64,000 nt of DNA from NCBI GenBank assembly GCA_963755395.1, contig CAVWJJ010000004.1, forward strand, positions 248,001 to 312,000, given 5' to 3'. The notes beneath the pieces were generated by a model. That model was not told where the DNA came from, made no database searches, and saw only the letters and a list, made by a program, of their open reading frames with translations. Origin of the DNA: DAHVFK01 sp963755395. Its GTDB lineage: Bacteria > Pseudomonadota > Gammaproteobacteria > Burkholderiales > SG8-39. Positions within the stretch are counted from its first letter, which is position 1, and the number at the start of each line of letters is the position of its first letter. Below are positions 25,847-34,554 of this stretch, piece after piece. Both the position numbers and the translations under genes were made by a program.

Positions 25847-27151
25847 TCAGCTCATGTGCATCGTGCGCGGCAGCCAGAGGATGATGTCCGGAAAAGTGAG
25901 AAACAGCGCCAGCGTTACCACGTCGGCGATGAAGAAGGGCAGTATGCCGCGGAACACGTCCGACAGCGGGATGTCGGGCCGCACACCGTTGACCACGAAG
26001 CAGTTCAGGCCGATGGGGGGGGTGAGAAGGCAGATCTCGCACATCTTGACGACCACGATGCCGAACCAGATTGGGTTGAAGCCGAGCGCGACGACCGCAG
26101 GATAAACGACGGGCAGGGTGAGCAGCAGCATGCCGATCGCGTCCATGAACATGCCCAACACCGTGTACAGCAGCAGGATGCAGATCATGATTGCGAGCGG
26201 CGGGAGGGGGAGCGTCACAACCCATTTCGCGAGCGCGTCCGGCAAGCCGGCGAAACCGAGGAAGCGAACGAACATCAACACGCCCCAGATGAGCGTGAAG
26301 ATCATGACGGTCAACTTGGCGGACTCGAGCAGGGCATCGCGCAGACCCTTCCAGCGCATCCCGTGAGCGAGCGCGAGGACGAAGACAACAAAGGCGCCGA
26401 GAGCCCCGGCCTCGGTCGGGGTCGCCCAGCCGTAATACATGGCGGTGAATATGATCGCCACCACGGCGATGATCGGCAGCGTGCCTGGCACCGAGCGCCA
26501 GCGCTCGCGCCACGTAAATCCGATGAGCGGGCGCCCGAGACTCGGCTTCAAAGTCGCCAGGATCACGATCATGATCGAATAGACGATGGCCGAGACGATT
26601 CCCGGCAGGAATCCGGCCACCAGCAAGGCGCCGACCGATTGCTCGACGATGATGGCGTAGATCACCAGTAGCGCGCTAGGCGGTATCAACGCCGCGAGTG
26701 TGCCGCCCGCAGCCACCACTCCCGCTGCGAGCTTGCGGTCGTAGCCCGCCTTGAGCATGTCCGGAATTGCGACGCGGCTGAATACCGCGGCGGTTGCGGT
26801 GCTCGCGCCCGACACCGCGGCGAATCCGGTTGCCGCTATAACCGTCGCTACCGCGAGACCGCCCGGCACCCAGCCGAGCCACTTGCGCGCGGCGTCGAAC
26901 AAGCGCTCGGTCAGGCCGGCGTGGAAGGCGAGGTAGCCGATGAGGATGAACATCGGCAGCACGCTGAGCGTATAGCTCACCGCTTTGGAGTGCGGGATCG
27001 TGCCGGCCATGCCGGCACCTGCGTCCCAGCCGAGCATCGCGATCAGCCCGACCATGCCGACGAACGCGGCCGCGAAGGCGACCCGAACGCCGGCGAATAC
27101 CAGCGCGATAAGCGCGATCGCGCCGGTGATGCCGATGTCGAACGAGCTCAA
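25847..27151 (-). CDS. dctM: TRAP transporter large permease DctM
   Basis: This is the large membrane subunit of a tripartite ATP-independent periplasmic transporter, 434 residues with about 12 helices. Typical DctM segments are GFAAVSGASTATAAVF, the LAAGVVAAGGTLAALIPPSA loop, and GWATPTEAGALGAFVV. The TTG start overlaps the dctQ stop (TTGA) and aligns with the first helix; the frame is open further upstream, but that part reads as a shadow of dctQ. It imports a solute with sodium or protons together with DctP and DctQ. The substrate cannot be fixed from sequence. Confidence 0.93.
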   Translation of the reverse strand: MSSFDIGITGAIALIALVFAGVRVAFAAAFVGMVGLIAMLGWDAGAGMAGTIPHSKAVSYTLSVLPMFILIGYLAFHAGLTERLFDAARKWLGWVPGGLAVATVIAATGFAAVSGASTATAAVFSRVAIPDMLKAGYDRKLAAGVVAAGGTLAALIPPSALLVIYAIIVEQSVGALLVAGFLPGIVSAIVYSIMIVILATLKPSLGRPLIGFTWRERWRSVPGTLPIIAVVAIIFTAMYYGWATPTEAGALGAFVVFVLALAHGMRWKGLRDALLESAKLTVMIFTLIWGVLMFVRFLGFAGLPDALAKWVVTLPLPPLAIMICILLLYTVLGMFMDAIGMLLLTLPVVYPAVVALGFNPIWFGIVVVKMCEICLLTPPIGLNCFVVNGVRPDIPLSDVFRGILPFFIADVVTLALFLTFPDIILWLPRTMHMS

Positions 27152-27744
27152 CGCGAGCCCTCGATATCCTGCGCTGCGATCTCCTCCGCAGTAATCGTTC
27201 TTGGAATCCCCACCGGCTCTGCGGCGGGGTTCGCGACCAGCCTGAGGTAGCCGACAAGCTGAACGAAAAGGCGCAGCCACAGGAGGGTGAACGACACTGG
27301 CACCAGGAGCTTGGACGGCCACACCGGGAGCTCGGCATCGATCGTGCTGTCGCCTAGCCGGTAAGCGCGCAGGAAGTGGTCGAAGCTGTACCAGGTCAGC
27401 ACCGCGATGACGAACAGCGCGATTAGCGTGCCGAACACCTCCATCGCCCAACGCAGGCGGTCGGGCGCGATCCTGAGGAACATCTCCATCCTGACGTGCC
27501 CGCCGAGCCGCTGGCAGTACGCGACGCCGAGGAAGGCGAAGGTCGCCATTGAAAGCTCGACCAAGTCAATATATCCGTTGATCGGATGGTTGAAGAGCTG
27601 CCGGCCGAGCACCTGCGCCATGCCGAGTAGCATCAGCGCGAAGATGAATGCCGCTGCGACCAGGTTGAAGAAGGTCTCGACGCGGCCGAGCCGGACGTCG
27701 AACACGCCCAGCGTCGAGCCCTCCCCGCGCGGCGTCGCACTCAC
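27148..27744 (-). CDS. dctQ: TRAP transporter small permease DctQ
   Basis: The 198-residue, four-helix protein matches DctQ: RVETFFNLVAAAFIFALMLLG, then NHPINGYIDLVELSMATFAFLG and GHVRMEMFLRIAPDRLRW. The GTG at 27744 is chosen because it lies 4 bases after the dctP stop; the frame continues upstream into dctP. The C-terminus carries a charged tail (ITAEEIAAQDIEGSR). It pairs with DctM, whose start overlaps this stop. Confidence 0.9.
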   Translation of the reverse strand: MSATPRGEGSTLGVFDVRLGRVETFFNLVAAAFIFALMLLGMAQVLGRQLFNHPINGYIDLVELSMATFAFLGVAYCQRLGGHVRMEMFLRIAPDRLRWAMEVFGTLIALFVIAVLTWYSFDHFLRAYRLGDSTIDAELPVWPSKLLVPVSFTLLWLRLFVQLVGYLRLVANPAAEPVGIPRTITAEEIAAQDIEGSR

Positions 27745-27748
27745 GCGG

Positions 27749-28783
27749 CTATCTGGCCGTCTTTGCCGCGGTGTCAAGCAGCAGCTTGAGCACGCCTTGC
27801 GCGTCGAACTTGTCCTTGTTGTCGGCCACCCACTTGTCCCAGACCGGCTTACCGGCGATCTTGCGGAAATCTTCCAGCTGGCCCTCGGAGTAGGTCACAG
27901 GCTTGAGCGTCTTCGCCAGCATCGGCAGGTTCTTCTTGTCGATCGCGACGTAAGCCTCGATCTGCGCCTTGTTCACCGCATTCTTGGCGTCCATGATCAG
28001 CTTGCGGTACTGCTCCGGCAGCTTCTGCCAGGAGGACTTGCTGAACACGACCGGGCACTCGGAGGTGCCGGGTGACATGTTGGTGGTGTACCAGTCGGAC
28101 ACCTCGTTGATCTTGTACGCGACCTGCGCATACGTGAACGGGAACGAGGCGGCATCCATCGTGCCGCGCTGCATGGAAGTGTAGACCTCGGTCGCGGTGG
28201 TTGTGGTCTTGATTGCACCCAGCACTTGCATCGCGTCGCCTATGCCGCCGCCTGCGCGCACGCGCAGTCCCTTCCAGTCCGTGAGCTTGTAGGGCGGCTT
28301 GCCCTTGCCCAGGAATTCGTACTGCGGCAGCAATGTCGAGGTGTAGGCCATCGCATTCCAGCGGTCCATGTCTGCCACCAGCGCAGGGTGCTCGAAGACG
28401 GTCTCGCGCGTCTTGAGGGAAACATTCCAGTCTCCCAGGGGCAGAAACGGCAGCGAAAAGACCATGAACGCCGGATTCTTGCCAGGATGGTAGAAATTAC
28501 AGAAATGCGCTCCGTCGAGCGCCCCCAGCTTGATGCCATCCAGGTTTTCGCGGTCTTTGGAGAAGGCTTCGCCGTAGCCGATGCGGATGGTGAAGTTGCC
28601 GTCGGTCTTCTTCGACACGATGTCGGCCAGCACTTCGATGCCCTTGGTGAACGCGCGCGGATTGCCCCAGGTGGAGAACTTCCACTCGATCTTCGGTCCG
28701 TTGACTTCCGCGGCGCTGGCGGACAGGGCCGCCAACGCAGCCACGATCGCAATCGCGACAGCGCTGTGATTTGCTTTACGCAT
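27749..28783 (-). CDS. dctP: TRAP transporter substrate-binding protein DctP
   Basis: This is a periplasmic solute receptor of 344 residues with a signal peptide (SAVAIAIVAALAALSASA). The DctP fold is seen in KFSTWGNPRAFTKGIEVLAD, the GLRVRAGGGIGDAMQVLGA segment with the substrate-carboxylate arginine, and the VYTSMQRGTMDAASFPF region. Arginine 'R-x-R' in that segment suggests an organic acid ligand. An AAGGGAG ribosome site precedes the ATG. It is first in the minus-strand run dctP-dctQ-dctM-MFS. Confidence 0.92.
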   Translation of the reverse strand: MRKANHSAVAIAIVAALAALSASAAEVNGPKIEWKFSTWGNPRAFTKGIEVLADIVSKKTDGNFTIRIGYGEAFSKDRENLDGIKLGALDGAHFCNFYHPGKNPAFMVFSLPFLPLGDWNVSLKTRETVFEHPALVADMDRWNAMAYTSTLLPQYEFLGKGKPPYKLTDWKGLRVRAGGGIGDAMQVLGAIKTTTTATEVYTSMQRGTMDAASFPFTYAQVAYKINEVSDWYTTNMSPGTSECPVVFSKSSWQKLPEQYRKLIMDAKNAVNKAQIEAYVAIDKKNLPMLAKTLKPVTYSEGQLEDFRKIAGKPVWDKWVADNKDKFDAQGVLKLLLDTAAKTAR

Positions 28784-28897
28784 GATGTTTTCTCCCTTGG
28801 TCGTTGTGCGGGGGATTCGCTCCCCTCTTGAGAGATTCTGATTCTGAAGCCGCTGCAAGGTAGCACACGGCGGCAGTGCCCGACAACCTGGCGCAAG

Positions 28898-31608
28898 CTA
28901 GTGCGCTTCGTCCCAGTTGTCGCCCACGCCCACGTCCACGATCAGCGGCACCTCGAGCTCGGCCACGTCCTGCATCCGCGTCCGCAGTCCTTCGCGCACC
29001 TCGTCCAGTTCGCTCTGAGGCACTTCGAGCACGAGCTCGTCGTGCACCTGCATAATCAGCTTTGCGCCGAAGCCGCGCTCGTCGAGCCACTTGTGCACCG
29101 TGACCATGGCGAGCTTGATCAGGTCGGCCGCCGTGCCCTGCATCGGCGCATTGATCGCGGCGCGCTCGGCGGCCTGGCGGCGCTGCGGCGAGCCGCTCTT
29201 GATTTCCGCAAGCCACAGGCGGCGGCCGAACACCGTTTCCACGTAACCGAGCTTTCGGGCGCGCTCGCGCGTTTCGTCCATGTAGCGCCTTACCCCGGGG
29301 TAGCGCGAAAAGTAAGAGTCGATGTAGGCCTGCGCCGTGGCGCGCTCGATGCCGAGATTCTGCGCCAGGCCGAACGCGGACATGCCGTAGATCAGGCCGA
29401 AGTTGATCACCTTGGCGGTGCGGCGTTCGTCTTGCGTCACTTCGTTCAGCGGCCGGCCGAAGACCTCGGCCGCGGTAGCGCGGTGCACGTCGTGGCCGTG
29501 CGCGAAGGCGTGGCAGCAGGCCCGCGTCGCCCGACAGGTGCGCCATGATGCGCAGCTCGATCTGCGAGTAGTCAGCGCTCAGGATGCGGCACCCGGGCGG
29601 GGCGATGAAAGCCTCGCGGATGCGCCGGCCCTGCGGGGTGCGGATCGGGATGTTCTGCAGGTTGGGTTCGGTCGAGGCCAGGCGCCCGGTCACCGCCACC
29701 GCCTGCGAGTAGCTTGGTGTGCACGCGCCCCGTGCGAGGGTTCACCATGCGCGGCAGTTTGTCGGTGTAAGTGGATTTGAGCTTCGCCAGCCCCCGGTAC
29801 TCGAGCAGGATCTTCGGCAGCGGGTAGTCCTGGGCCAGCTCGGCCAGCACATCCTCATCGGTGGATGGGGCGCCGGAGGGCGTCTTCTTCTTTACCGGCA
29901 GGCCCTGGCGTTCGAACAGGATTTCCTGGATCTGCTTCGGCGAGTTGAGATTGAATGGCTGACCGGCGGCCTCGTAGGCCTTCTGTTCTTTTTCGAGCAT
30001 TTCCTTGCCCAGCTCGTGGCTTTGCGCGTCTAGCTTTGCGCTGTCGAGCAGCACGCCGTTGCGCTCCATGCGCAGCAGCACCGGCAGTACCGGCATCTCG
30101 ATATTCCGATAGACGAAGCTCAGCTTTTCGTCGGCAGCGATCTTCGGGAAGAGCGCGTCATGCACCGCGCGCACGCAGTCGGCGTCCTCCGCTGCGTAGT
30201 CCGTAGCGCGCTGGATGTCGACCTGCCGAGAACGGTATCCGCGCCGCGCCCTTGCCGGTGACGTCGTCGTAGGAGATCGTTTTCCATCCCAGGTGCCGCT
30301 GCGCCAGAGAATCCAGGTCGTGCCGCTCGTGCACCTCGAAGACGTACGACTCCAGTAGCGTGTCGTGCGCGATTCCGGCGAGCTTGACGCCGTGATTGGC
30401 CAGAATATGCGCGTCGAACTTGAGGTTCTGCCCCACTTTGGCGCGCGCGGCGTCCTCCAGCCAGGGACGCAGCAGCGCGAGCGCGGCCTCGACGCCGAGC
30501 TGAGCCGGCGCTCCGGGATAGTCGTGCGCGAGCGGCAGGTAGGCGGCGGTGTCGCCGTAGGCGAAGGACATCCCGACCAGCCGTGCCTGCATCGGCTCAA
30601 GGCCTGTCGTTTCGGTGTCGAAGCCGGTCAGCGCGGCGGCCTGCAGTGCGCCAAGCAGCGCGCGCAGCGCCGGCTCGTCGTGCACGCAGACGTATCGTCT
30701 GCGCGTGGCCCGTTCCGGCGAAGGAGTGGACGCAGCTGCGACGGCCGGCGCCGCGAGCTCGTTCAACCAGGTCCGAAAGCCGAAGCGCTCGAATAATTCG
30801 CGCTGGCGCTCGTGGTCGGCGGCACCGTCTTCCAGATCGGCCAACGCGATCGGCAGCGGCACGTCGCGCTTCACGCTCAGGAGCATGCGCGCCTGCGGCA
30901 GCCAACCGAGCGTCTTGCGAAGGTTCTCGCCGACCACTCCGCCGATCTCGCTCGCGTGCGCGATCACCTCGTCGAGCGAGCCGAACTGCGCAATCCACCT
31001 TGCAGCGGTCTTCGGCCCGACTTTGGCAACACCCGGAACGTTGTCGACCGCGTCGCCGACCAGGGCGAAATAGTCGACGATGCGCTCCGGGGCGACGCCG
31101 AACTTCCGCTGCACGCCCGCAACGTCCAGGGTTTCGTTTGACATCGTGTTGACCAACGTCACGCTCGGGTCGACCAGTTGCGCGAGGTCCTTGTCGCCGG
31201 TGGAGATGACGCAGCGCCAGCCTGGGCTTTGCCCTGCTCGGCGAGCGTTGCGATCACGTCGTCTGCCTCGACGCCCTCGATCGCCAGCACCGGCCAGCCG
31301 AGTGCTTTGACTGCCCGCTTGAGCGGCTCGATCTGCGCCGCGAGATCGACCGGCATGGGCGGGCGGTGCGCCTTGTACTCCGGGTAGGCTTCGTCGCGGA
31401 AGGTCTTGCCCTTGGCGTCGAACACGCAGGCGCGCGCCTGCGCCTTGTAGTCCGCGCCCAGCCGCCTTAGCATGCTCAGCACGCCGTAGATGGCGCCGGT
31501 GGGCTCGCCTTGCGGGCTCTTCAGCTCCGGTAGCGCGTGGAACGCCCGGTACAGGTACGAGGACCCGTCCACGAGCAGGAGCGTCTTTTCAGGATAGTTC
31601 CCGGACAC
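28898..31608 (-). CDS. polA: DNA polymerase I PolA, with four frameshifts as sequenced
   Basis: The pieces read in order as one PolA. The 5' nuclease begins KTLLLVDGSSYLYRAFHALP and includes the FALVGDAVDNVPGVAKVGPK helix-hairpin-helix. The 3'-5' exonuclease has FDTETTGLEP. The polymerase has EPNLQNIPIRTPQGRRIREA, SADYSQIELR, KVINFGLIYGMSAFGL and MQVHDELVLEVP. Breaks occur near 31222 (one base missing) and near 30227, 29714 and 29514 (one extra base each). Correcting all four gives exactly 903 codons, normal for the family. PolA is rarely dispensable and every domain is conserved, so sequence error is the best explanation. The GTG at 31608 is the likeliest start; the divergent gene's ATG begins 2 bases away. 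Confidence 0.92.
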
Positions 31609-31609
31609 G

Positions 31610-32326
31610 ATGAAGAACGAGAAGATGCCGAAGCTCGCCAACCCGGCGTACGAGATCTCTTCCCGCGAGGCGTGGAGGCTTTTCGGCATTATGGCAGAGT
31701 TCGTCGACGGCACCGAGCGGCTGGCGGGCGTTCGACCGGCGGTGTCGATGTTCGGCAGCTCGCGCGCCGCGCCGGACTCGAAGGTCTACCAGCTCGCGGA
31801 ACGCACCGCGCGGTTGCTGTCCGACGCTGGCTTCGCTGTCATCTCGGGCGGCGGGCCGGGCGTGATGGAGGCCGCGAACAAGGGTGCGTTCTACGGCCGC
31901 GCCCCCGCGGTCGGACTGAACATCGATCTTCCGCGCGATCAGCGCCCCAATCCCTATCAGGATCTGAGCCTTCGCTTCAAGCATTTCTTTGCGCGCAAGG
32001 TGATGTTCGTGAAATTCGCCACCGCGTACGTGGTCCTCCCCGGCGGCTTCGGCACGTTGGACGAGCTGTTCGAGGCGCTCACGCTGGTGCAAACGCGCAA
32101 GACGCGCAAGATGCCGATCATCCTGATGCAGCGCGCGTTCTGGGATGGACTGCTAGACTGGTTCCGCGAGCGGCTGATCGATGCTGGAACCATCGATGCG
32201 ATGGATCTCGAGCTGCTTCAGGTGGTAGAGGAGCCGCAGCAGGCGGTGGACGCGATCTTCGCGTTTTACGAGAAGCGCGGATTCGAGCCTTCGCCGGCGG
32301 AGCGCGAGATTCTGCTAAACCTTTGA
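31610..32326 (+). CDS. TIGR00730/LOG family Rossmann-fold protein
   Basis: The 238-residue protein has the family signatures GFAVISGGGPGVMEAANKGA and VVLPGGFGTLDELFEAL (PGGxGTxxE). This family includes cytokinin-activating LOG phosphoribohydrolases and bacterial nucleotide 5'-monophosphate nucleosidases, so nucleotide hydrolysis is likely but not proven. The N-terminal SREAWRLFGIMAEFVDGTERL extension matches the longer proteobacterial subtype and supports the ATG at 31610, despite its lying 2 bases from the divergent polA start. Confidence 0.88.
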   Translation: MKNEKMPKLANPAYEISSREAWRLFGIMAEFVDGTERLAGVRPAVSMFGSSRAAPDSKVYQLAERTARLLSDAGFAVISGGGPGVMEAANKGAFYGRAPAVGLNIDLPRDQRPNPYQDLSLRFKHFFARKVMFVKFATAYVVLPGGFGTLDELFEALTLVQTRKTRKMPIILMQRAFWDGLLDWFRERLIDAGTIDAMDLELLQVVEEPQQAVDAIFAFYEKRGFEPSPAEREILLNL

Positions 32327-32368
32327 ACGTTCCCGCTCTGCTAGAATTCAAAGCTCAACGCCCGCCCA

Positions 32369-32707
32369 ATGCGCCGCATACCCGTAGTTCTACTCGCCGC
32401 TGTCGTGCTGCAGGCATTCGCGCAGCAGTCGGCGCCGCCGAAGCTCGAGCCGCTGCCCGGCCCACCGCCCCCGGCGCCCGGGACGAGCAGCCCGATCCAG
32501 GAACCTCAGGTGCGCATTCCGGTGCAGGAGGGAGACAAGGTCGAGCCGATCCGCAAGGGCGGTCAGGTGATCATGCTCAAAGTGACGCCGAAGAACGGCC
32601 CGGCCTATTACCTGATCGACACCAGCGGCAACGGAACGTGGATGCGCCGCGACTCGCTCGACGACGGCGTGCGCGTTCCGATGTGGCCGATCAAGACCTG
32701 GGAGTGA
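32369..32707 (+). CDS. DUF2782 domain-containing secreted protein
   Basis: This 112-residue protein has an N-terminal signal (PVVLLAAVVLQAFAQ) and a proline-rich linker. A DUF2782 core follows: EEDK-type strands around VRIPVQEGDKVEPIRKGG, then MLKVTPKNGPAYYLIDTSGN and the WPIKTWE end. Its function is unknown. It is commonly found between polA and thrB in betaproteobacteria, as here. A -10-like TAGAAT is at 32342-32347, and there is no obvious Shine-Dalgarno before the ATG. Confidence 0.85.
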   Translation: MRRIPVVLLAAVVLQAFAQQSAPPKLEPLPGPPPPAPGTSSPIQEPQVRIPVQEGDKVEPIRKGGQVIMLKVTPKNGPAYYLIDTSGNGTWMRRDSLDDGVRVPMWPIKTWE

Positions 32708-32764
32708 TTCCGGCTCCACTACCCGTGCCGGGCACCTGATCGGACGGAGCCTAGCCAGCGGTCC

Positions 32765-33718
32765 ATGTCGGTATACACCCCCGTTTCCGAAACCCAGCTC
32801 GCCGGGTGGCTGCGCAACTATTCGGTGGGCAGCCTCGCCGCGCTCGAGCCGGTCGTAGCCGGAATCGAGAACACCAACTACTTCGTGACCACCAGCCAGG
32901 GACGCTACGTCCTGACGCTGTTCGAGCGTCTGCCGGCCGCCGAGCTGCCGTTCTATCTCGGTTTGATGGCGCACCTCGCGCGCCACGGCATACCTTGCCC
33001 GGCGCCGATGGCGGACCTGTCCGACCAGTACCTGTCGCGCCTGAACGGCAAGCCGGCGGCGCTGGTGACGCGGCTGGGCGGCAGCTCGATCGAGCGCCCC
33101 GGCGTGCACGAGTGCGCCGCGCTCGGTGAGCTGCTCGGGCGCATGCACCTCGCCGGCCGCTCCTACCATGAATACCTCGACAACCCGCGCGGACCCAAGT
33201 GGTGGCGTGCCGCCGCGCGCGAGGTGCGACCTTTCCTCGATGCGGAGGCCCAGGCCCAGCTGGACGAGGAACTGCGCTTCCAGTCGCTATACCGCTTTCC
33301 CGACTTGCCGCGCGGGCCGGTGCACGCCGACTTGTTCCGCGACAACGCGTTGTTCGAGGGTGGGCACATTTCCGGCGTAATCGACTTCTACTTCGCCGGG
33401 GTCGACTGCCTGCTGTTCGATCTCGCCGTGTGCGCCAACGACTGGTGCCTGGTCGACGCCGAGCGCGACCGCAGCCTGGATCCTGCCAAGGTGCGGGCGC
33501 TGCTCGAGGCGTACGCCTCGCTGCGCCCGTTCAGCGCAATCGAGCGCGGCGCCTGGCCCGTGATGCTGCGCGCGGCTGCGCTGCGCTTCTGGCTTTCGCG
33601 ACTGTATGATTTTCACCTGCCCCGCCCGGGAATGCTGGTGCATGCGCACGATCCGGCCCACTTTCGCGACGTTCTCACGCTGCGCGTCGCGGCGTCGGAC
33701 CTGCCCTGGGTGGACTGA
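32765..33718 (+). CDS. thrB: Homoserine kinase ThrB (aminoglycoside-phosphotransferase fold)
   Basis: This enzyme phosphorylates homoserine in threonine synthesis. The 317-residue protein belongs to the APH-like ThrB type used by many betaproteobacteria rather than the GHMP type. The nucleotide region is VVAGIENTNYFVTTSQGRYV. The catalytic loop is GPVHADLFRDNALFEG, and the metal-binding Asp is in ISGVIDFYFAGVD. Length is normal. Its TGA overlaps the ATG of the next gene. Confidence 0.92.
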   Translation: MSVYTPVSETQLAGWLRNYSVGSLAALEPVVAGIENTNYFVTTSQGRYVLTLFERLPAAELPFYLGLMAHLARHGIPCPAPMADLSDQYLSRLNGKPAALVTRLGGSSIERPGVHECAALGELLGRMHLAGRSYHEYLDNPRGPKWWRAAAREVRPFLDAEAQAQLDEELRFQSLYRFPDLPRGPVHADLFRDNALFEGGHISGVIDFYFAGVDCLLFDLAVCANDWCLVDAERDRSLDPAKVRALLEAYASLRPFSAIERGAWPVMLRAAALRFWLSRLYDFHLPRPGMLVHAHDPAHFRDVLTLRVAASDLPWVD

Positions 33719-34500
33719 TGGCGACGCCGGCGCGGATCGTGGCGGCGGGGCGCGGCGCACGCTGGCTGGGCGAGGGCTGGCGCCTGTTTCGCGCCGCGCC
33801 GCTGGCGTGGGTCGCGATGGTCTTCACCTATTGGCTGCTCATGACGGTGGTGTCGTTGCTGCCGTTGGTCGGCATCGCCGCGGCGTCGGTTCTGGTGCCG
33901 GCGTTCTCGGTCGGTTTCATGGTCGCGAGCCGCGCCGCGGCGAGCGGCGGTCCAGTCCCAATGAACAGCCTCTTCTCCGGCTTTCGCGAGAACCTATCCG
34001 GCCAGCTCGCGCTTGGGGTGGCCTATCTCGGATGCCTCGCGCTGCTCGTGGGCGCCACCACGCTCGTCGACGGTGGCGCGCTGGCACATTGGATGCTGAT
34101 GGGGGAGCGCCCCGTTGGCAACGGCGAGACGCAGGACGCCGCCGTGTTTGGCGCAATGCTACTCGCGACGGTGCTCTATGCGCCGGTGATGATGATGTTC
34201 TGGTTTGCGCCGGTGCTTAGCGCGTGGCACGGCATCGGCGCAGCGAAAGCGATCTTCTTCAGCTTGATCGCATGCCTTATCAACTGGCGCGCGTTTCTCG
34301 TCTACGGTGCCGCCGCCATCCTGCTCACCGTGGTGGCGCCGACGCTGGCCCTGAGCGCGCTGGTGTTGTTCTCTGGCGGCACGCTGGGGGCGCCGGTGAC
34401 CTCGTTCCTGTTCCCGCTGCTGCTGCTCATGCTTCCTACTCTGCTGGCGAGTTTCTACGTCAGCTATCGCGACGTGTTCGGCGCGCCGGAACCGACCTGA
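33718..34500 (+). CDS. BPSS1780-family inner membrane protein
   Basis: The 260-residue integral membrane protein has about six hydrophobic helices. Examples are WVAMVFTYWLLMTVVSLLPL, LGVAYLGCLALLVGATTLV and LLATVLYAPVMMMFWFAPVL, and it ends with LLLLMLPTLLASFYVSYRDV. The opening GARWLGEGWRLFRAAPLAW is characteristic of the BPSS1780 group, which has no known function. It starts inside the thrB stop (TGATG). The assignment is by overall resemblance. Confidence 0.8.
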   Translation: MATPARIVAAGRGARWLGEGWRLFRAAPLAWVAMVFTYWLLMTVVSLLPLVGIAAASVLVPAFSVGFMVASRAAASGGPVPMNSLFSGFRENLSGQLALGVAYLGCLALLVGATTLVDGGALAHWMLMGERPVGNGETQDAAVFGAMLLATVLYAPVMMMFWFAPVLSAWHGIGAAKAIFFSLIACLINWRAFLVYGAAAILLTVVAPTLALSALVLFSGGTLGAPVTSFLFPLLLLMLPTLLASFYVSYRDVFGAPEPT

Positions 34501-34519
34501 GCCCCTTTGCTCAGTGTGG

Positions 34520-34547
34520 TTGCTGCGCCGCAGCAGGGGGCTAGAAT
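34520..34547 (+). promoter_or_regulatory. Promoter for the DUF3683 oxidoreductase, possibly leaderless
   Basis: TTGCTG (34520-34525), a 16-base spacer and TAGAAT (34542-34547) form a plausible sigma-70 promoter. The ATG at 34555 is only 7 bases after the -10 box, and there is no ribosome site between them. Transcription would therefore start on or next to the start codon. This is sequence inference only. Confidence 0.45.
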
Positions 34548-34554
34548 CCGGCCC

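Noticed and set aside
24618..26513. 631-codon reading of the MFS frame including an upstream part
   Set aside because: The upstream portion overlaps dctM in another frame and has no transporter features; homology begins near 25850.
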